Shown here piece after piece: positions 37,339 through 45,787 of a stretch of DNA of 64,000 nucleotides (positions are counted from its first letter, which is position 1; every line of letters begins with the position of its first letter). The stretch comes from Phycisphaerales bacterium (GTDB lineage Bacteria > Planctomycetota > Phycisphaerae > Phycisphaerales > SM1A02). The translations under genes and the position numbers were made by a program. Below the pieces are notes generated by a model. The model had not been told where the DNA came from. It worked only from the letters and a program-made list of their open reading frames with translations, and made no database searches. The stretch lies in NCBI GenBank assembly GCA_029242715.1, contig JAQWTL010000035.1, positions 20,769 to 84,768 on the forward strand, written 5' to 3'.

Positions 37339-38166
37339 TCAGGCCTTTGGCTTGATGGCCGATGTGATTGCGCAGATGCCCATCGTCAGACGTTCCTGCT
37401 TGATCTCGCTGAAGCCAGCAGCCGAAACTGCTTGAGCCAATTGATCCGGATCACCGAAGGTTTCAACAGAACGCGGCAGGTACTTGTAGGCACCGCTTCG
37501 ATCGCCAGCCACAAGGCTGGCAGTCAGGGGCATGATCCTCTTGCAATAAAAACCGTTGAACAGTCGCATGGGTGCAAAGGTCGGTTCACAGAATTCCAGG
37601 ATGATCACCCGGCCACCTGGACGCAGCACTCGAAAGAACTCCTCAATCGCCTTGGGGGGATCGGTGACATTCCGGATGCCGAAGGCAATGGAGACGACAT
37701 CGAATGACTCATCTGCCATATCCAGGGACATGGCGTCGCCTGGGAGATAGGTCGGGGTGACTGCCCCACTGCGTCGACGTCTTCTGGCCGCCTTGGCCTG
37801 GGCCATTTCCAGCATCTCAGGAGTGAAGTCGACACCGGTAACCAGAGTCGCCCCCGCCTTGACGAAAGCTTCTGTGAGATCGCCAGTGCCACAGGCGACA
37901 TCAAGTACATGATCAGAAGGCTTGATCCCGGCGATCTTGACGGCCCGTTTTCGCCAGGATTGATCACGTCCAAGTGAATGGAGGCGGTTATTGAGGTCAT
38001 ATCGGCGGGCAACGGCACCAAACATCCTCTGGACACGGAGTGCCTTGTCCGGATCGGAATGGGGATCGGATTGCAGGGACTGCTGGTCCCAGGCGGGCTG
38101 GCCATCGGTTGAATCGCTGGAAGTCACGGCAAGAGTGTAGGGCCAGCGTGAAAGTCTGGCCCTCAT
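37339..38166 (-). CDS. ubiE: UbiE/MenG-type quinone methyltransferase
   Basis: 275 residues from the ATG at 38166; a GTG at 38127 giving 262 residues is also possible and closer to the family length. AdoMet motif VLDVACGTGDLT, then SFDVVSIAFGIRNV, FRVLRPGGRVIILEF and a typical UbiE C-terminus (AAGFSEIKQERLTMGIC). It C-methylates the demethyl-menaquinone or ubiquinone ring at the inner membrane. No other quinone-synthesis gene is nearby. It diverges from a lipoprotein gene by 13 bases. Confidence 0.88.
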   Translation of the reverse strand: MRARLSRWPYTLAVTSSDSTDGQPAWDQQSLQSDPHSDPDKALRVQRMFGAVARRYDLNNRLHSLGRDQSWRKRAVKIAGIKPSDHVLDVACGTGDLTEAFVKAGATLVTGVDFTPEMLEMAQAKAARRRRRSGAVTPTYLPGDAMSLDMADESFDVVSIAFGIRNVTDPPKAIEEFFRVLRPGGRVIILEFCEPTFAPMRLFNGFYCKRIMPLTASLVAGDRSGAYKYLPRSVETFGDPDQLAQAVSAAGFSEIKQERLTMGICAITSAIKPKA

Positions 38167-38172
38167 TACAAT
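38167..38172 (+). promoter_or_regulatory. -10 element of the 38180 lipoprotein, possibly leaderless
   Basis: TACAAT lies seven bases before the ATG at 38180. It overlaps the divergent ubiE start region. No Shine-Dalgarno is present. Confidence 0.45.
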
Positions 38173-38179
38173 CTCCGGC

Positions 38180-38851
38180 ATGCCCAGATACGGGATCCCC
38201 CTCACCATAATCCTCGCTGCTGCCATCCTCGTCGGAGGATGTGCCTACGTAGATACCGCCCGGCATTGGGTCGGAGGATTCGCGACTGGAGCTGATGTCT
38301 CCAGCATTTCATCAGACCCCAGCTACATGCCGATGACTTTTTCGATGGCTGTCTGTGGCGAAGATCCCTACGTCGACACCTCGGTCTGGATGACGGACAT
38401 CACCAACGAGACCTTGATGAGTGGCGACATTCCGCGGGGCCAGATTCTGCACGTCGAGTTGCTCTTCACGCCACGGCCAGGCTGGACCCCCATCGATTCG
38501 ACTGCAACCAATCTTGCGGTCAGGTACATGCTCATCGTTGATGGGCAGGTCGGGATCTACGAGGGCGGTGGCTTCGGTTACCCGGTCGGAACCGGCAGGA
38601 GCAGTTCGATGACCCTGCGAATTGATGAGGCCACGATGCAATTGACAAGGTCCACAGAAGGATTTGTAGACCTGCTATCGCCAGCAGAACTGTCTGGAAC
38701 CTTTTCAGGCCCCTGCGATACCGCAGAGGTTGACCGGATACGAAACGTTGTCAATCAGTACATGACCAACACCTTTGGGCAGGTGCTGTATGTAGAAGGC
38801 GGATCGATTCAATTGGACCGTCTGTTTGCAGACGCAGGGATCAGCCCGTGA
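38180..38851 (+). CDS. Lipoprotein, unknown
   Basis: 223 residues. Lipobox LVGGC (Cys21). Middle region is beta-rich (TFSMAVCGEDPYVDTSVW, AVRYMLIVDGQVGIYEGG); no family recognised. The stop overlaps the end of rplU on the opposite strand by 11 bases. Confidence 0.65.
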   Translation: MPRYGIPLTIILAAAILVGGCAYVDTARHWVGGFATGADVSSISSDPSYMPMTFSMAVCGEDPYVDTSVWMTDITNETLMSGDIPRGQILHVELLFTPRPGWTPIDSTATNLAVRYMLIVDGQVGIYEGGGFGYPVGTGRSSSMTLRIDEATMQLTRSTEGFVDLLSPAELSGTFSGPCDTAEVDRIRNVVNQYMTNTFGQVLYVEGGSIQLDRLFADAGISP

Positions 38852-39155
38852 TGCCGTTGATCTTGACCCGAAGGTATGGCTGACGGTGGCCTTGCTTTCG
38901 CTTGTAGCCCTTACGTCGCTTGAACTTGATCACGTCAATCTTCTCACCCTTGATCTGCCCCATCACCTCGGCGCTGACCGAAGCGCCATCGATGTAAGGC
39001 GTACCGATCTTGGCGGGAGCATTCTCATCACTCTTGATGGCCAACACGCGATCGAAAACGATGCTGTCGGAGGCGTCGCTGCGAAGGTCTACTTCCAGCA
39101 CGTCGCCCTCACGGACGATGATCTGGGTTCCGCTGTCTTCCACAATGGCGTACAC
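38841..39155 (-). CDS. rplU: 50S ribosomal protein L21
   Basis: 104 residues from the GTG at 39155 (reads VYAIVEDSGTQI, the normal L21 start), with AAAGG seven bases upstream. A longer in-frame extension to 39416 is rejected because L21 is only about 103 residues and the extension is Pro/Arg-rich. Typical C-terminal motif RRKGYKRKQGHRQPY. It binds 23S rRNA domain I. rpmA (L27), its usual partner, is not downstream. Confidence 0.93.
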   Translation of the reverse strand: MYAIVEDSGTQIIVREGDVLEVDLRSDASDSIVFDRVLAIKSDENAPAKIGTPYIDGASVSAEVMGQIKGEKIDVIKFKRRKGYKRKQGHRQPYLRVKINGITG

Positions 39156-39232
39156 GGCAATGCCTTTCCGAAGAATGGACCAAGGGATCGAGAATCGCAC
39201 ATGATACCGGTTCCCGACCTCAAGACAAGCCC

Positions 39233-40870
39233 TTGAAAGTAGAGCCTGTGACCCCCTCAGCCCCTGAGACCCCTTCTGCAGCCGATTTATTGCCCAGTTC
39301 GTCCCTGGAACAGCTGGATCTGGCAAGTCAGGCCACCAATCACTTCCATCTGCTGGATTGGGCCGTCGTCGGGGCCTACCTGGCCGTGGTGGTCCTGGTC
39401 GGGGCCCGGATGTCACGCCGCAAGGAACAAGGCGATGACTTCTTCCTGGCGGGAAGATCCATGCCGGTCTGGGCGGTCGCGGTTTCCACCCTGGCGACCG
39501 CGGTCTCTGCAGCCACCTTCATCGGTGGTCCCCAGCAAGGCTATCGAGATGATCTGGGCTATCTCACGTTCAAGTTTGCAGGCCTGGCGGCCTTCATCAT
39601 CGTGGGCTTCCTCTTCCTGCCGGCGATCTTTCGGGCAGGCACGCCCAGTATCTATGGACTGGTAGCCCAGCGATTCGGGAATTCCGCTGGAGCCAGTTCA
39701 GCCATCATGTTTGGTCTGGGTCGACTGCTGGCCAGTGGGGCCCGCTTGTTCATGACCGCCATCCCCTTTGCCTTGGTTGCCTTTGGCGAAGCTACCGGTC
39801 CCCCGCTGGTCTTCGCGATCATCACAGTTGCTGGCGTGGCATGCGTCTACACCATGCTTGGTGGTGTGCGGGCTGTGATCTGGACAGATGTGCTCCAAGC
39901 CTGTGTCCTTGTCGGCACGGTCAGCGTGGCCTTGATCCTCCTGTGGGGCAAGATCGATACCACGCCAAGTGAAGCCTGGGGCACGCTGGTCGATGCCGGA
40001 AAGTTGCAGATGATCGACTGGAGCTTCTCGTGGACGGACCCCTATACCGTCTGGGGCGCTGCCATCGGCATGACTCTGTTCCTTGTGGCCGCCTATGGAA
40101 CCGACCAGGATCTGGCCCAGCGACTGCTGACTTGTCGCACGCCACGCAAGGCCGCCTGGGCCGGCATTCTCTCCAACCTCATCGGCTGGCCCGTGACCAT
40201 CTTGTTCCTCGGCATGGGATTGCTTTTGTGGATGGAAGAACAGAAGAACGGCCCCATCTTGCCGACCATGGCCTCGGCGGGTGATCGAGATGTCTTCCTG
40301 CTCTACATACTGCGTGATCTGCCACTTGGTGTTCGCGGCTTGATGATGGCTGGACTGTTCGCGGCCGCCATGAGCAGCCTGGACTCGGCCCTCAACGCCC
40401 TGGCGGCCTCCACCACCTCTGACATCGTGCGGCCCTGGCGAAAAGCACGTGGACTGGCAGCCATGCCGCCTGCAGATGAAACACGCATGGCCAGAAAGAT
40501 CATCCTCGGTTGGACGATCGCCCTGGCTGCGTTCGCCATCATGTGTGCGTACTGGCAGACGGCCAGTGGCGAAACCCTGCTTGATTTTGCACTGGGTGTG
40601 ATGGTCTTTGCCTATGCGGGTTTGTTGGGCGTCTTTGCGACCGTGCTGTTCACGTCGCGCGGCAATGCGACCTCTGCGGCAGCAGCCCTGGTGACGGGGA
40701 TCATTGTAGTACTACTACTCCAGCCATTTGCCTGGAACTGGTGGATGCCGTGGTTCGCAGGCGAAGACCATCTCGCACCACCGGCGTTTCCTTGGCGCAT
40801 GACCATCGCGTCTATCATCACGTTTATTGTCTGTGTGCTGGGGCGACCTGGAACAGCAAGGGCCACTTAG
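39233..40870 (+). CDS. Sodium:solute symporter family transporter
   Basis: 545 residues with about 13 hydrophobic helices. The start is uncertain (TTG at 39233, GTG at 39248); no ATG or Shine-Dalgarno is near. SSS motifs include FFLAGRSMPVWAVAVSTLATAVSAATFIGGP and SLDSALNALAASTTSDI. It probably couples sodium entry to uptake of a small organic solute; the substrate is not predictable. It precedes a dehydrogenase by 29 bases, so the two may be one operon. Confidence 0.9.
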   Translation: MKVEPVTPSAPETPSAADLLPSSSLEQLDLASQATNHFHLLDWAVVGAYLAVVVLVGARMSRRKEQGDDFFLAGRSMPVWAVAVSTLATAVSAATFIGGPQQGYRDDLGYLTFKFAGLAAFIIVGFLFLPAIFRAGTPSIYGLVAQRFGNSAGASSAIMFGLGRLLASGARLFMTAIPFALVAFGEATGPPLVFAIITVAGVACVYTMLGGVRAVIWTDVLQACVLVGTVSVALILLWGKIDTTPSEAWGTLVDAGKLQMIDWSFSWTDPYTVWGAAIGMTLFLVAAYGTDQDLAQRLLTCRTPRKAAWAGILSNLIGWPVTILFLGMGLLLWMEEQKNGPILPTMASAGDRDVFLLYILRDLPLGVRGLMMAGLFAAAMSSLDSALNALAASTTSDIVRPWRKARGLAAMPPADETRMARKIILGWTIALAAFAIMCAYWQTASGETLLDFALGVMVFAYAGLLGVFATVLFTSRGNATSAAAALVTGIIVVLLLQPFAWNWWMPWFAGEDHLAPPAFPWRMTIASIITFIVCVLGRPGTARAT

Positions 40871-40899
40871 AACTACCAGGACCTCAGGAGATCTGAATA

Positions 40900-41793
40900 A
40901 TGAGCCAGCACACCGGAGCCAACTACTCTGTGTCGGTCCTCGGGCTTGGCGCCATGGGATCGGGCATTGCCCGCACGCTTCTGGAAGCCGGATGTCAGGT
41001 TTCCGTGTGGAATCGATCCCGTGGGAAGGTTGATGAACTCGTCTCACAGGGCGCCGTCGCCTGCGACAGTCCATTGGATGCCGTGCAAGCGAACACGCAT
41101 GTCATCGTATGTCTCACGGACTATGCAGCATGGCAGGCCATCATCGAAGCCAATGGCCTGGCTGACTGCTTTGATGGAACCTGCATCATCCAGTTGACGA
41201 CTGGCACGATCGACACGGTGCAGGATCACGCGGCCTTCATCGAGCGTCATGGTGGCCGAATCGCTGATGGCGCCGTGATGTGCTACCCGAGAGATCTTGG
41301 CACCGAGACGGGATCGCTGCTCATGGCAGGTCGTGCCGATGTACTGGAAGAGTGTGATCCATTCCTCCGCCTGCTCGCGCCGGCGTGGACGAACCTGGGC
41401 GAAGACATCAAGAAGCCGACGATTCTGAGCCGAGCGCTCATGGTTGATGTCGGATTGTCACTGATCGGCATTGTCAATGGCGTGGCGATTGCCCAGGCAG
41501 GTGATATCTCGCTTGATGTCTTCATGGAGCACACCAAAGACGTTGGCGCGATTATCCCGGCTGAGAAGATCAGGCTCATCGAAGCCATTCGGGATGGCAA
41601 CACGGAGGAGACGCAGGCCACCATCAACGCGTGGGGCGAAGGGCAGAAAGCGGTCCGCGCAATTGCTCAGTCGCTTGGAACAAACCTGGTCTTTCAGGAT
41701 GCCGTGAAGATGGTCTTCGAGGAGGCCGAGAAACGTGGGCTGGCAAAGAAGGACCTCGCGGCGCTGACCGAGGTCTTTGCCCCTGGTTCATGA
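40900..41793 (+). CDS. Beta-hydroxyacid/imine-reductase-like NAD(P) dehydrogenase
   Basis: 297 residues with AGGAG eight bases upstream. Rossmann motif VLGLGAMGSGIA at 13-24, then a helical C-terminal domain (MVDVGLSLIGIVNGVAIAQAG). It resembles 3-hydroxyisobutyrate dehydrogenases or imine reductases. The catalytic Lys of hydroxyacid dehydrogenases is not obvious. It lies just before the kynurenine region and behind the transporter; its substrate is unknown. Confidence 0.82.
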   Translation: MSQHTGANYSVSVLGLGAMGSGIARTLLEAGCQVSVWNRSRGKVDELVSQGAVACDSPLDAVQANTHVIVCLTDYAAWQAIIEANGLADCFDGTCIIQLTTGTIDTVQDHAAFIERHGGRIADGAVMCYPRDLGTETGSLLMAGRADVLEECDPFLRLLAPAWTNLGEDIKKPTILSRALMVDVGLSLIGIVNGVAIAQAGDISLDVFMEHTKDVGAIIPAEKIRLIEAIRDGNTEETQATINAWGEGQKAVRAIAQSLGTNLVFQDAVKMVFEEAEKRGLAKKDLAALTEVFAPGS

Positions 41794-41813
41794 CCTGTTC
41801 CTGTCTATACACC

Positions 41814-41848
41814 ACACAGCACCTCCGTATTCACGGGGGTGTTGTTGC
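41814..41848. terminator. Bidirectional terminator
   Basis: CACCTCCGT-ATTC-ACGGGGGTG stem with one mismatch, then TTGTTGCTT on plus. It lies between convergent genes. Confidence 0.65.
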
Positions 41849-43027
41849 TTACAGACGCCCAAGTCGTTCCAGGGCCGCCTCGATTGTTTCGATGCGCTTG
41901 CAGAAGCCAAAGCGCATGAGCTTGGCTCCCTCGGCGGGGTCCGAGTAGAAACTGCTTGGTGGGATGGCCGCCACGCCAGCGTGCTCGATGAGCCACTTGC
42001 AGGCGGTGATGTCATCAGGCTGGCCCAGGTGGGAATGGTCACACAGCACGAAGTACGTTCCCTGGGGGCGATAGACACCGAAGCCGGCCTTCTCAAGACC
42101 GTCACACAGCAGATCACGACGTTCCAGGTAGAGGTCGTGCAACTGGGTGTAGTACACCTCACGGTTCTGGAGGGCCACTGCCGCGGCATGTTGGAAGGGA
42201 TGCGCGATATCGAAGGTCAGGAACTGGTGGGCGGAGCGGATCCCAGCCGTGAGATGCGGCGGCGCAATGGCCCAGCCGATCTTCCAGCCCGTGACTGAGA
42301 AGGTCTTGCCCAGGCTGTTCATTGTCACCGTGCGTTCAAACATGCCAGGCAAGGACGCGATTGAAATATGCCGGCCTTCATAGACCATGCGGTGATAGAC
42401 CTCATCGGAGAGCACGATCAGATCTCGTCGTCGACACACTTCTGCCAGGGACTCGAGTTCTTCATGGGTGAAGACTCGCCCGGTGGGATTGTGCGGGGTG
42501 TTGAGGATGATGGCCTTGGTCTTGTCCGTGCAGGCTGCGTCGATGGCAGCAGCATCCAGCTCGAAGTTGGGCGCCTGGAGCGTGACTGATCGTGGAACAG
42601 CATTGGCCATCGCCAGGCAGGGTCGGTAGGAGTCATAGACCGGGTCCATCACGATGACCTCGTCCCCGGGGTCAAGCAGTCCGATGAGGGTGGCTGCAAT
42701 CGCCTCGGTGCACCCGCAGGTGACGGTGATGTCCTGGCCAGGATCGACTGCGATGCCCGTCATGGTCTGGAAGTCATTCGCGATCGCCTGGGTGAGCACC
42801 GGAGCCCCACCCATTGGGGGGTACTGGTTGTGGCCGGAGTTGATGGCTTCTCGGGCAGCTTCCCGTATGAATTCAGGCGCATCGAAGTCAGGGCAGCCCT
42901 GGCCGAGATTCACAGCCCCCGCCTCGCTGGCGAGACGGTTGATCTCGCTGAAGACGCTCTCGCCAAATGGATGAAGCCTGGTGGCAATCCTGGCAGCCTG
43001 CTGGATGGACTCGGAACGGTGGCTCAT
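41849..43027 (-). CDS. PLP aminotransferase class I, kynurenine-aminotransferase-like
   Basis: 392 residues with GGGAGG a few bases upstream. Fold type I: NTPHNPTGRV, the PLP-lysine in SLGKTFSVTGWKIGW, and RFGFCK at the C-terminus. Closest in pattern to glutamine-transaminase K/kynurenine aminotransferase and methionine aminotransferase families. It could convert kynurenine to kynurenic acid, competing with the pathway genes to its right; general amino-acid transamination is the alternative. It diverges from the SDR gene by 47 bases. Confidence 0.85.
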   Translation of the reverse strand: MSHRSESIQQAARIATRLHPFGESVFSEINRLASEAGAVNLGQGCPDFDAPEFIREAAREAINSGHNQYPPMGGAPVLTQAIANDFQTMTGIAVDPGQDITVTCGCTEAIAATLIGLLDPGDEVIVMDPVYDSYRPCLAMANAVPRSVTLQAPNFELDAAAIDAACTDKTKAIILNTPHNPTGRVFTHEELESLAEVCRRRDLIVLSDEVYHRMVYEGRHISIASLPGMFERTVTMNSLGKTFSVTGWKIGWAIAPPHLTAGIRSAHQFLTFDIAHPFQHAAAVALQNREVYYTQLHDLYLERRDLLCDGLEKAGFGVYRPQGTYFVLCDHSHLGQPDDITACKWLIEHAGVAAIPPSSFYSDPAEGAKLMRFGFCKRIETIEAALERLGRL

Positions 43028-43061
43028 GATCCTCCCGGTGCGGTCTTGATCCGCTGCCTGC

Positions 43062-43067
43062 TAGTGT
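43062..43067 (+). promoter_or_regulatory. Possible -10 element of the 43075 SDR gene
   Basis: TAGTGT lies seven bases before the ATG. It differs from consensus at two positions. No Shine-Dalgarno is seen. Confidence 0.3.
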
Positions 43068-43074
43068 ACGTCCC

Positions 43075-43863
43075 ATGACACTCCCACTTGAAGGCCGACG
43101 AGCCATCGTATGCGGATCTACCCAGGGTATTGGCAGGGCTTGCGCTGAGAGGCTGGCTGCCGATGGATCCCATGTCACCCTCCTGGCAAGAAGCCCTGAA
43201 GCCCTGGCTGAAGTCCGTGATGCCCTGCCGGTTCCTGTAGAGCAGCGTCATGCCTGGATTGCTGGAGACTTCAACGAATGGGAGGGCACCGCTCGAAGTG
43301 TCAGCGAGTTTCTGGAAGATCGTGGCGAGGTCGACATCCTCGTGAACAATTCCGGAGGGCCCCCGCCGGGCACGGCACTGGATGCCAGCCCTGCCGACTT
43401 CCTGGATGCGATGAAGCCTCACTTGGTGCTTTCACAGTCTCTTGTTCAGGCGGTTGTCCCAGGAATGAAGAAGAGCAAGCATGGCCGGATCATCAACATC
43501 ATCTCGACCTCGGTTCACATGCCGATTCGAGGCCTGGGCGTATCCAATGCTGTTCGAGGCGCGATGGGCAACTGGTCTCGGACGCTTGCAGATGAATTGG
43601 CGCCTGATGGCATTACTGTCAATAACGTATTGCCCGGTTTCACGGAGACCGGAAGGCTGAAAGCCATCTTTGAGCGCAAGGCCAAGAAGGCTGGATCAAC
43701 TCCTGAGAAGATTCGCCAGCAGATCGTCAATTCGATTCCGGCCCGTCGAATCGGTACACCTGAGGAACTGGCTGCAGTGGTCGCCTTCCTGGCTTCTGAT
43801 GATGCTGGATACATCAACGGTGTCAGTATTCCTGTTGATGGCGGCCGCCTGGCAGCCATGTGA
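43075..43863 (+). CDS. Short-chain dehydrogenase/reductase-fold protein with replaced Tyr-Lys pair
   Basis: 262 residues. Cofactor motif CGSTQGIG at 13-20 and the structural NNSG (91-94). The catalytic Ser is present (IIST), but the usual Tyr-x-x-x-Lys is Ser157-x-x-x-Arg161 (VSNAVRGAMG), so normal SDR catalysis is unlikely unless another residue serves. A subfamily with this change exists. First of four coupled genes with the aminomuconate enzymes; it may be an auxiliary reductase or non-canonical isomerase in the pathway. Confidence 0.85.
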   Translation: MTLPLEGRRAIVCGSTQGIGRACAERLAADGSHVTLLARSPEALAEVRDALPVPVEQRHAWIAGDFNEWEGTARSVSEFLEDRGEVDILVNNSGGPPPGTALDASPADFLDAMKPHLVLSQSLVQAVVPGMKKSKHGRIINIISTSVHMPIRGLGVSNAVRGAMGNWSRTLADELAPDGITVNNVLPGFTETGRLKAIFERKAKKAGSTPEKIRQQIVNSIPARRIGTPEELAAVVAFLASDDAGYINGVSIPVDGGRLAAM

Positions 43864-43874
43864 TCGGAGTCGAA

Positions 43875-45350
43875 ATGACCGAGGTCCTCAATCTCATCAA
43901 TGGTCAGCATGTTGCATCTGATGCGTGGCTGGATCTTGTCTCGCCTGCAACAGGTGAGATCTATGGTCGCCTGCCTCGAGCGGCAACCGCCCTGCCGGCA
44001 ATCATGGTGGCTCGTGATGCCAGTGAATCATGGCGCAACACACCGGTACGGGAACGCAGTCGCCTCATGCATGCTCTGGCCGATGCAATCGAGTCCGATC
44101 TGGTTGCCTTTGCAGAAGCTGAGAGCATCGATACCGGCAAGCCGGTCGGACTGGCACGAACCGTAGACATCCCGCGTGCGGTTGCCAATCTCCGCTGGTT
44201 TGCCGACTCGGTCATGGAATTTGGAAGCGAGCATTACCAGACGGGCAACCGGGCCGTCAACGAGGTCAAGCATCTGCCAGTTGGTGTGATTGGTGCGATT
44301 TCACCCTGGAATCTACCGCTCTATCTCTTTACCTGGAAGATTGCTCCGGCCCTGGCGACGGGCAACACTGTTGTTGCCAAACCCTCGGAGTTGGCGCCGG
44401 TGACCGCATGGCGACTTGGCCAACTGGCAGTCGAGGTTGGGTTCCCCCCAGGTGTCCTGAACATCGTGCATGGGCTGGGTGCCGAGGTCGGCGAGTCGAT
44501 CGTCCAGGATGATCGTGTTGGCGCCATCACCTTTACCGGCGGCACCGTGACAGGCCGGCGCATTGCTGAGAAGGCTGCCAGTCAGTTCAAGAAGGTTTCC
44601 CTTGAGATGGGCGGGAAGAACCCCACCATCATCTTTGCGGATGCCGATCTGGATTCGGCCATTGCAACGGCTTCGACAGCAGCCTTCGCCAATCAGGGCG
44701 AGATCTGCCTTTGTGGCGAACGCCTGCTTGTCCATCAGGATATTCATGACGAAGTCGTTGCAGGGTTATGCAAGAAAGCGTCCGAGCTGGTCATTGGCGA
44801 CCCTCTGGAGCCGGAGACACAATTTGGTGCCTTGATCTCAAGTGAACATCGTGATCGGGTCGAATCCATGATCCAGCGTGCCCGTGATGAAGGTGGTCAG
44901 GTGGTTCATGGCGGCGGCCGGCCTGGCGATCTGCCGGAACGATGTCGCAACGGTTTCTTCCTGGAGCCAACAATCATCACCGGACTCGACATGACCGCAG
45001 TGACCAATCGTGAGGAAATCTTCGGGCCCGTCGTTTCGGTCATGCCATTTGCCAGTGAGGCTCAGGCAGTCGAGATGGCCAACGACACCGACTATGGCTT
45101 GTCCGCAGCACTCTTTACTGGCGATCAATCACGGGCGGCCCGCGTAGCGCCCGCCATCGAGGCCGGAACGGTCTGGGTGAACTGCTGGTTGGTACGGGAC
45201 TTCCGGGTGCCATTCGGCGGTGTGAAGCACAGTGGCCTTGGTCGTGAAGGTGGTGATGATGCCTTGCGATTCTGCACTGAAGCGAAGACGATCTGCACGG
45301 CAACCAGCAAGACCAGTGGTGATGTGACGAAGGGAGCCGTACCAACATGA
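43875..45350 (+). CDS. 2-aminomuconate 6-semialdehyde dehydrogenase
   Basis: 491 residues from the ATG at 43875, six bases after GGAG. ALDH motifs: SPWNLPL, FTGGTVTG, general-base Glu in EMGGKNP, catalytic Cys in NQGEICLCGER, FGGVKHSG. The Asn of SPWNLP and the ICLC pattern match the ALDH8/AMSDH branch. It oxidises aminomuconate semialdehyde with NAD to aminomuconate. Its position directly before a RidA-type deaminase supports this. Confidence 0.88.
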   Translation: MTEVLNLINGQHVASDAWLDLVSPATGEIYGRLPRAATALPAIMVARDASESWRNTPVRERSRLMHALADAIESDLVAFAEAESIDTGKPVGLARTVDIPRAVANLRWFADSVMEFGSEHYQTGNRAVNEVKHLPVGVIGAISPWNLPLYLFTWKIAPALATGNTVVAKPSELAPVTAWRLGQLAVEVGFPPGVLNIVHGLGAEVGESIVQDDRVGAITFTGGTVTGRRIAEKAASQFKKVSLEMGGKNPTIIFADADLDSAIATASTAAFANQGEICLCGERLLVHQDIHDEVVAGLCKKASELVIGDPLEPETQFGALISSEHRDRVESMIQRARDEGGQVVHGGGRPGDLPERCRNGFFLEPTIITGLDMTAVTNREEIFGPVVSVMPFASEAQAVEMANDTDYGLSAALFTGDQSRAARVAPAIEAGTVWVNCWLVRDFRVPFGGVKHSGLGREGGDDALRFCTEAKTICTATSKTSGDVTKGAVPT

Positions 45351-45787
45351 GCAGCCAGACCCATTCAAGCGAGCGAGCTCCTGAGCCTGTCGGTGCCTAT
45401 CCGCACGCCAAGCGTGCAGGCGATTTCCTCTATCTCTCCGGAGTCGGGCCTCGTCAGCGTGGTTCCAAGGAGATCCCGGGTGTGACGCTGGATGCCGGTG
45501 GAAACGTGGTTGATCACGACATCGAGGTTCAGTGTCGATCTTGCTTTGAGAACGTCAAGGCGATCATCGAGGACGCTGGCGCCAACTGGAATGACATCAT
45601 CGACGTGCTGGTCTTCCTGACGGACATGGACGGTGACTTCAAGCGATACAACGCGGTGTATGCCGAATACTTTGCAGGCGAAGGCAAGCCGAACCCGACA
45701 CGGACAACCATCGAGATCAATTGCCTGCCGACACCGATTGCAGTCGAGGTGAAGGTCGTGGCTCATGTTGGCGGACTTTCCGAATGA
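45347..45787 (+). CDS. RidA-family 2-aminomuconate deaminase
   Basis: 146 residues, ATGA overlap with the dehydrogenase. RidA-fold with the segments YPHAKRAGDFLYLSGVGPRQRG, VLVFLTDMDGDFKRYN, and PTRTTIEI carrying the conserved Arg. In kynurenine operons, this family member deaminates 2-aminomuconate. General enamine hydrolase activity is the alternative. Last or next-to-last of the coupled set. Confidence 0.85.
   Translation: MSSQTHSSERAPEPVGAYPHAKRAGDFLYLSGVGPRQRGSKEIPGVTLDAGGNVVDHDIEVQCRSCFENVKAIIEDAGANWNDIIDVLVFLTDMDGDFKRYNAVYAEYFAGEGKPNPTRTTIEINCLPTPIAVEVKVVAHVGGLSE

Noticed and set aside
39156..39416. Upstream extension of rplU
   Set aside because: Pro/Arg-rich, overlaps the symporter gene start, and exceeds L21 length.
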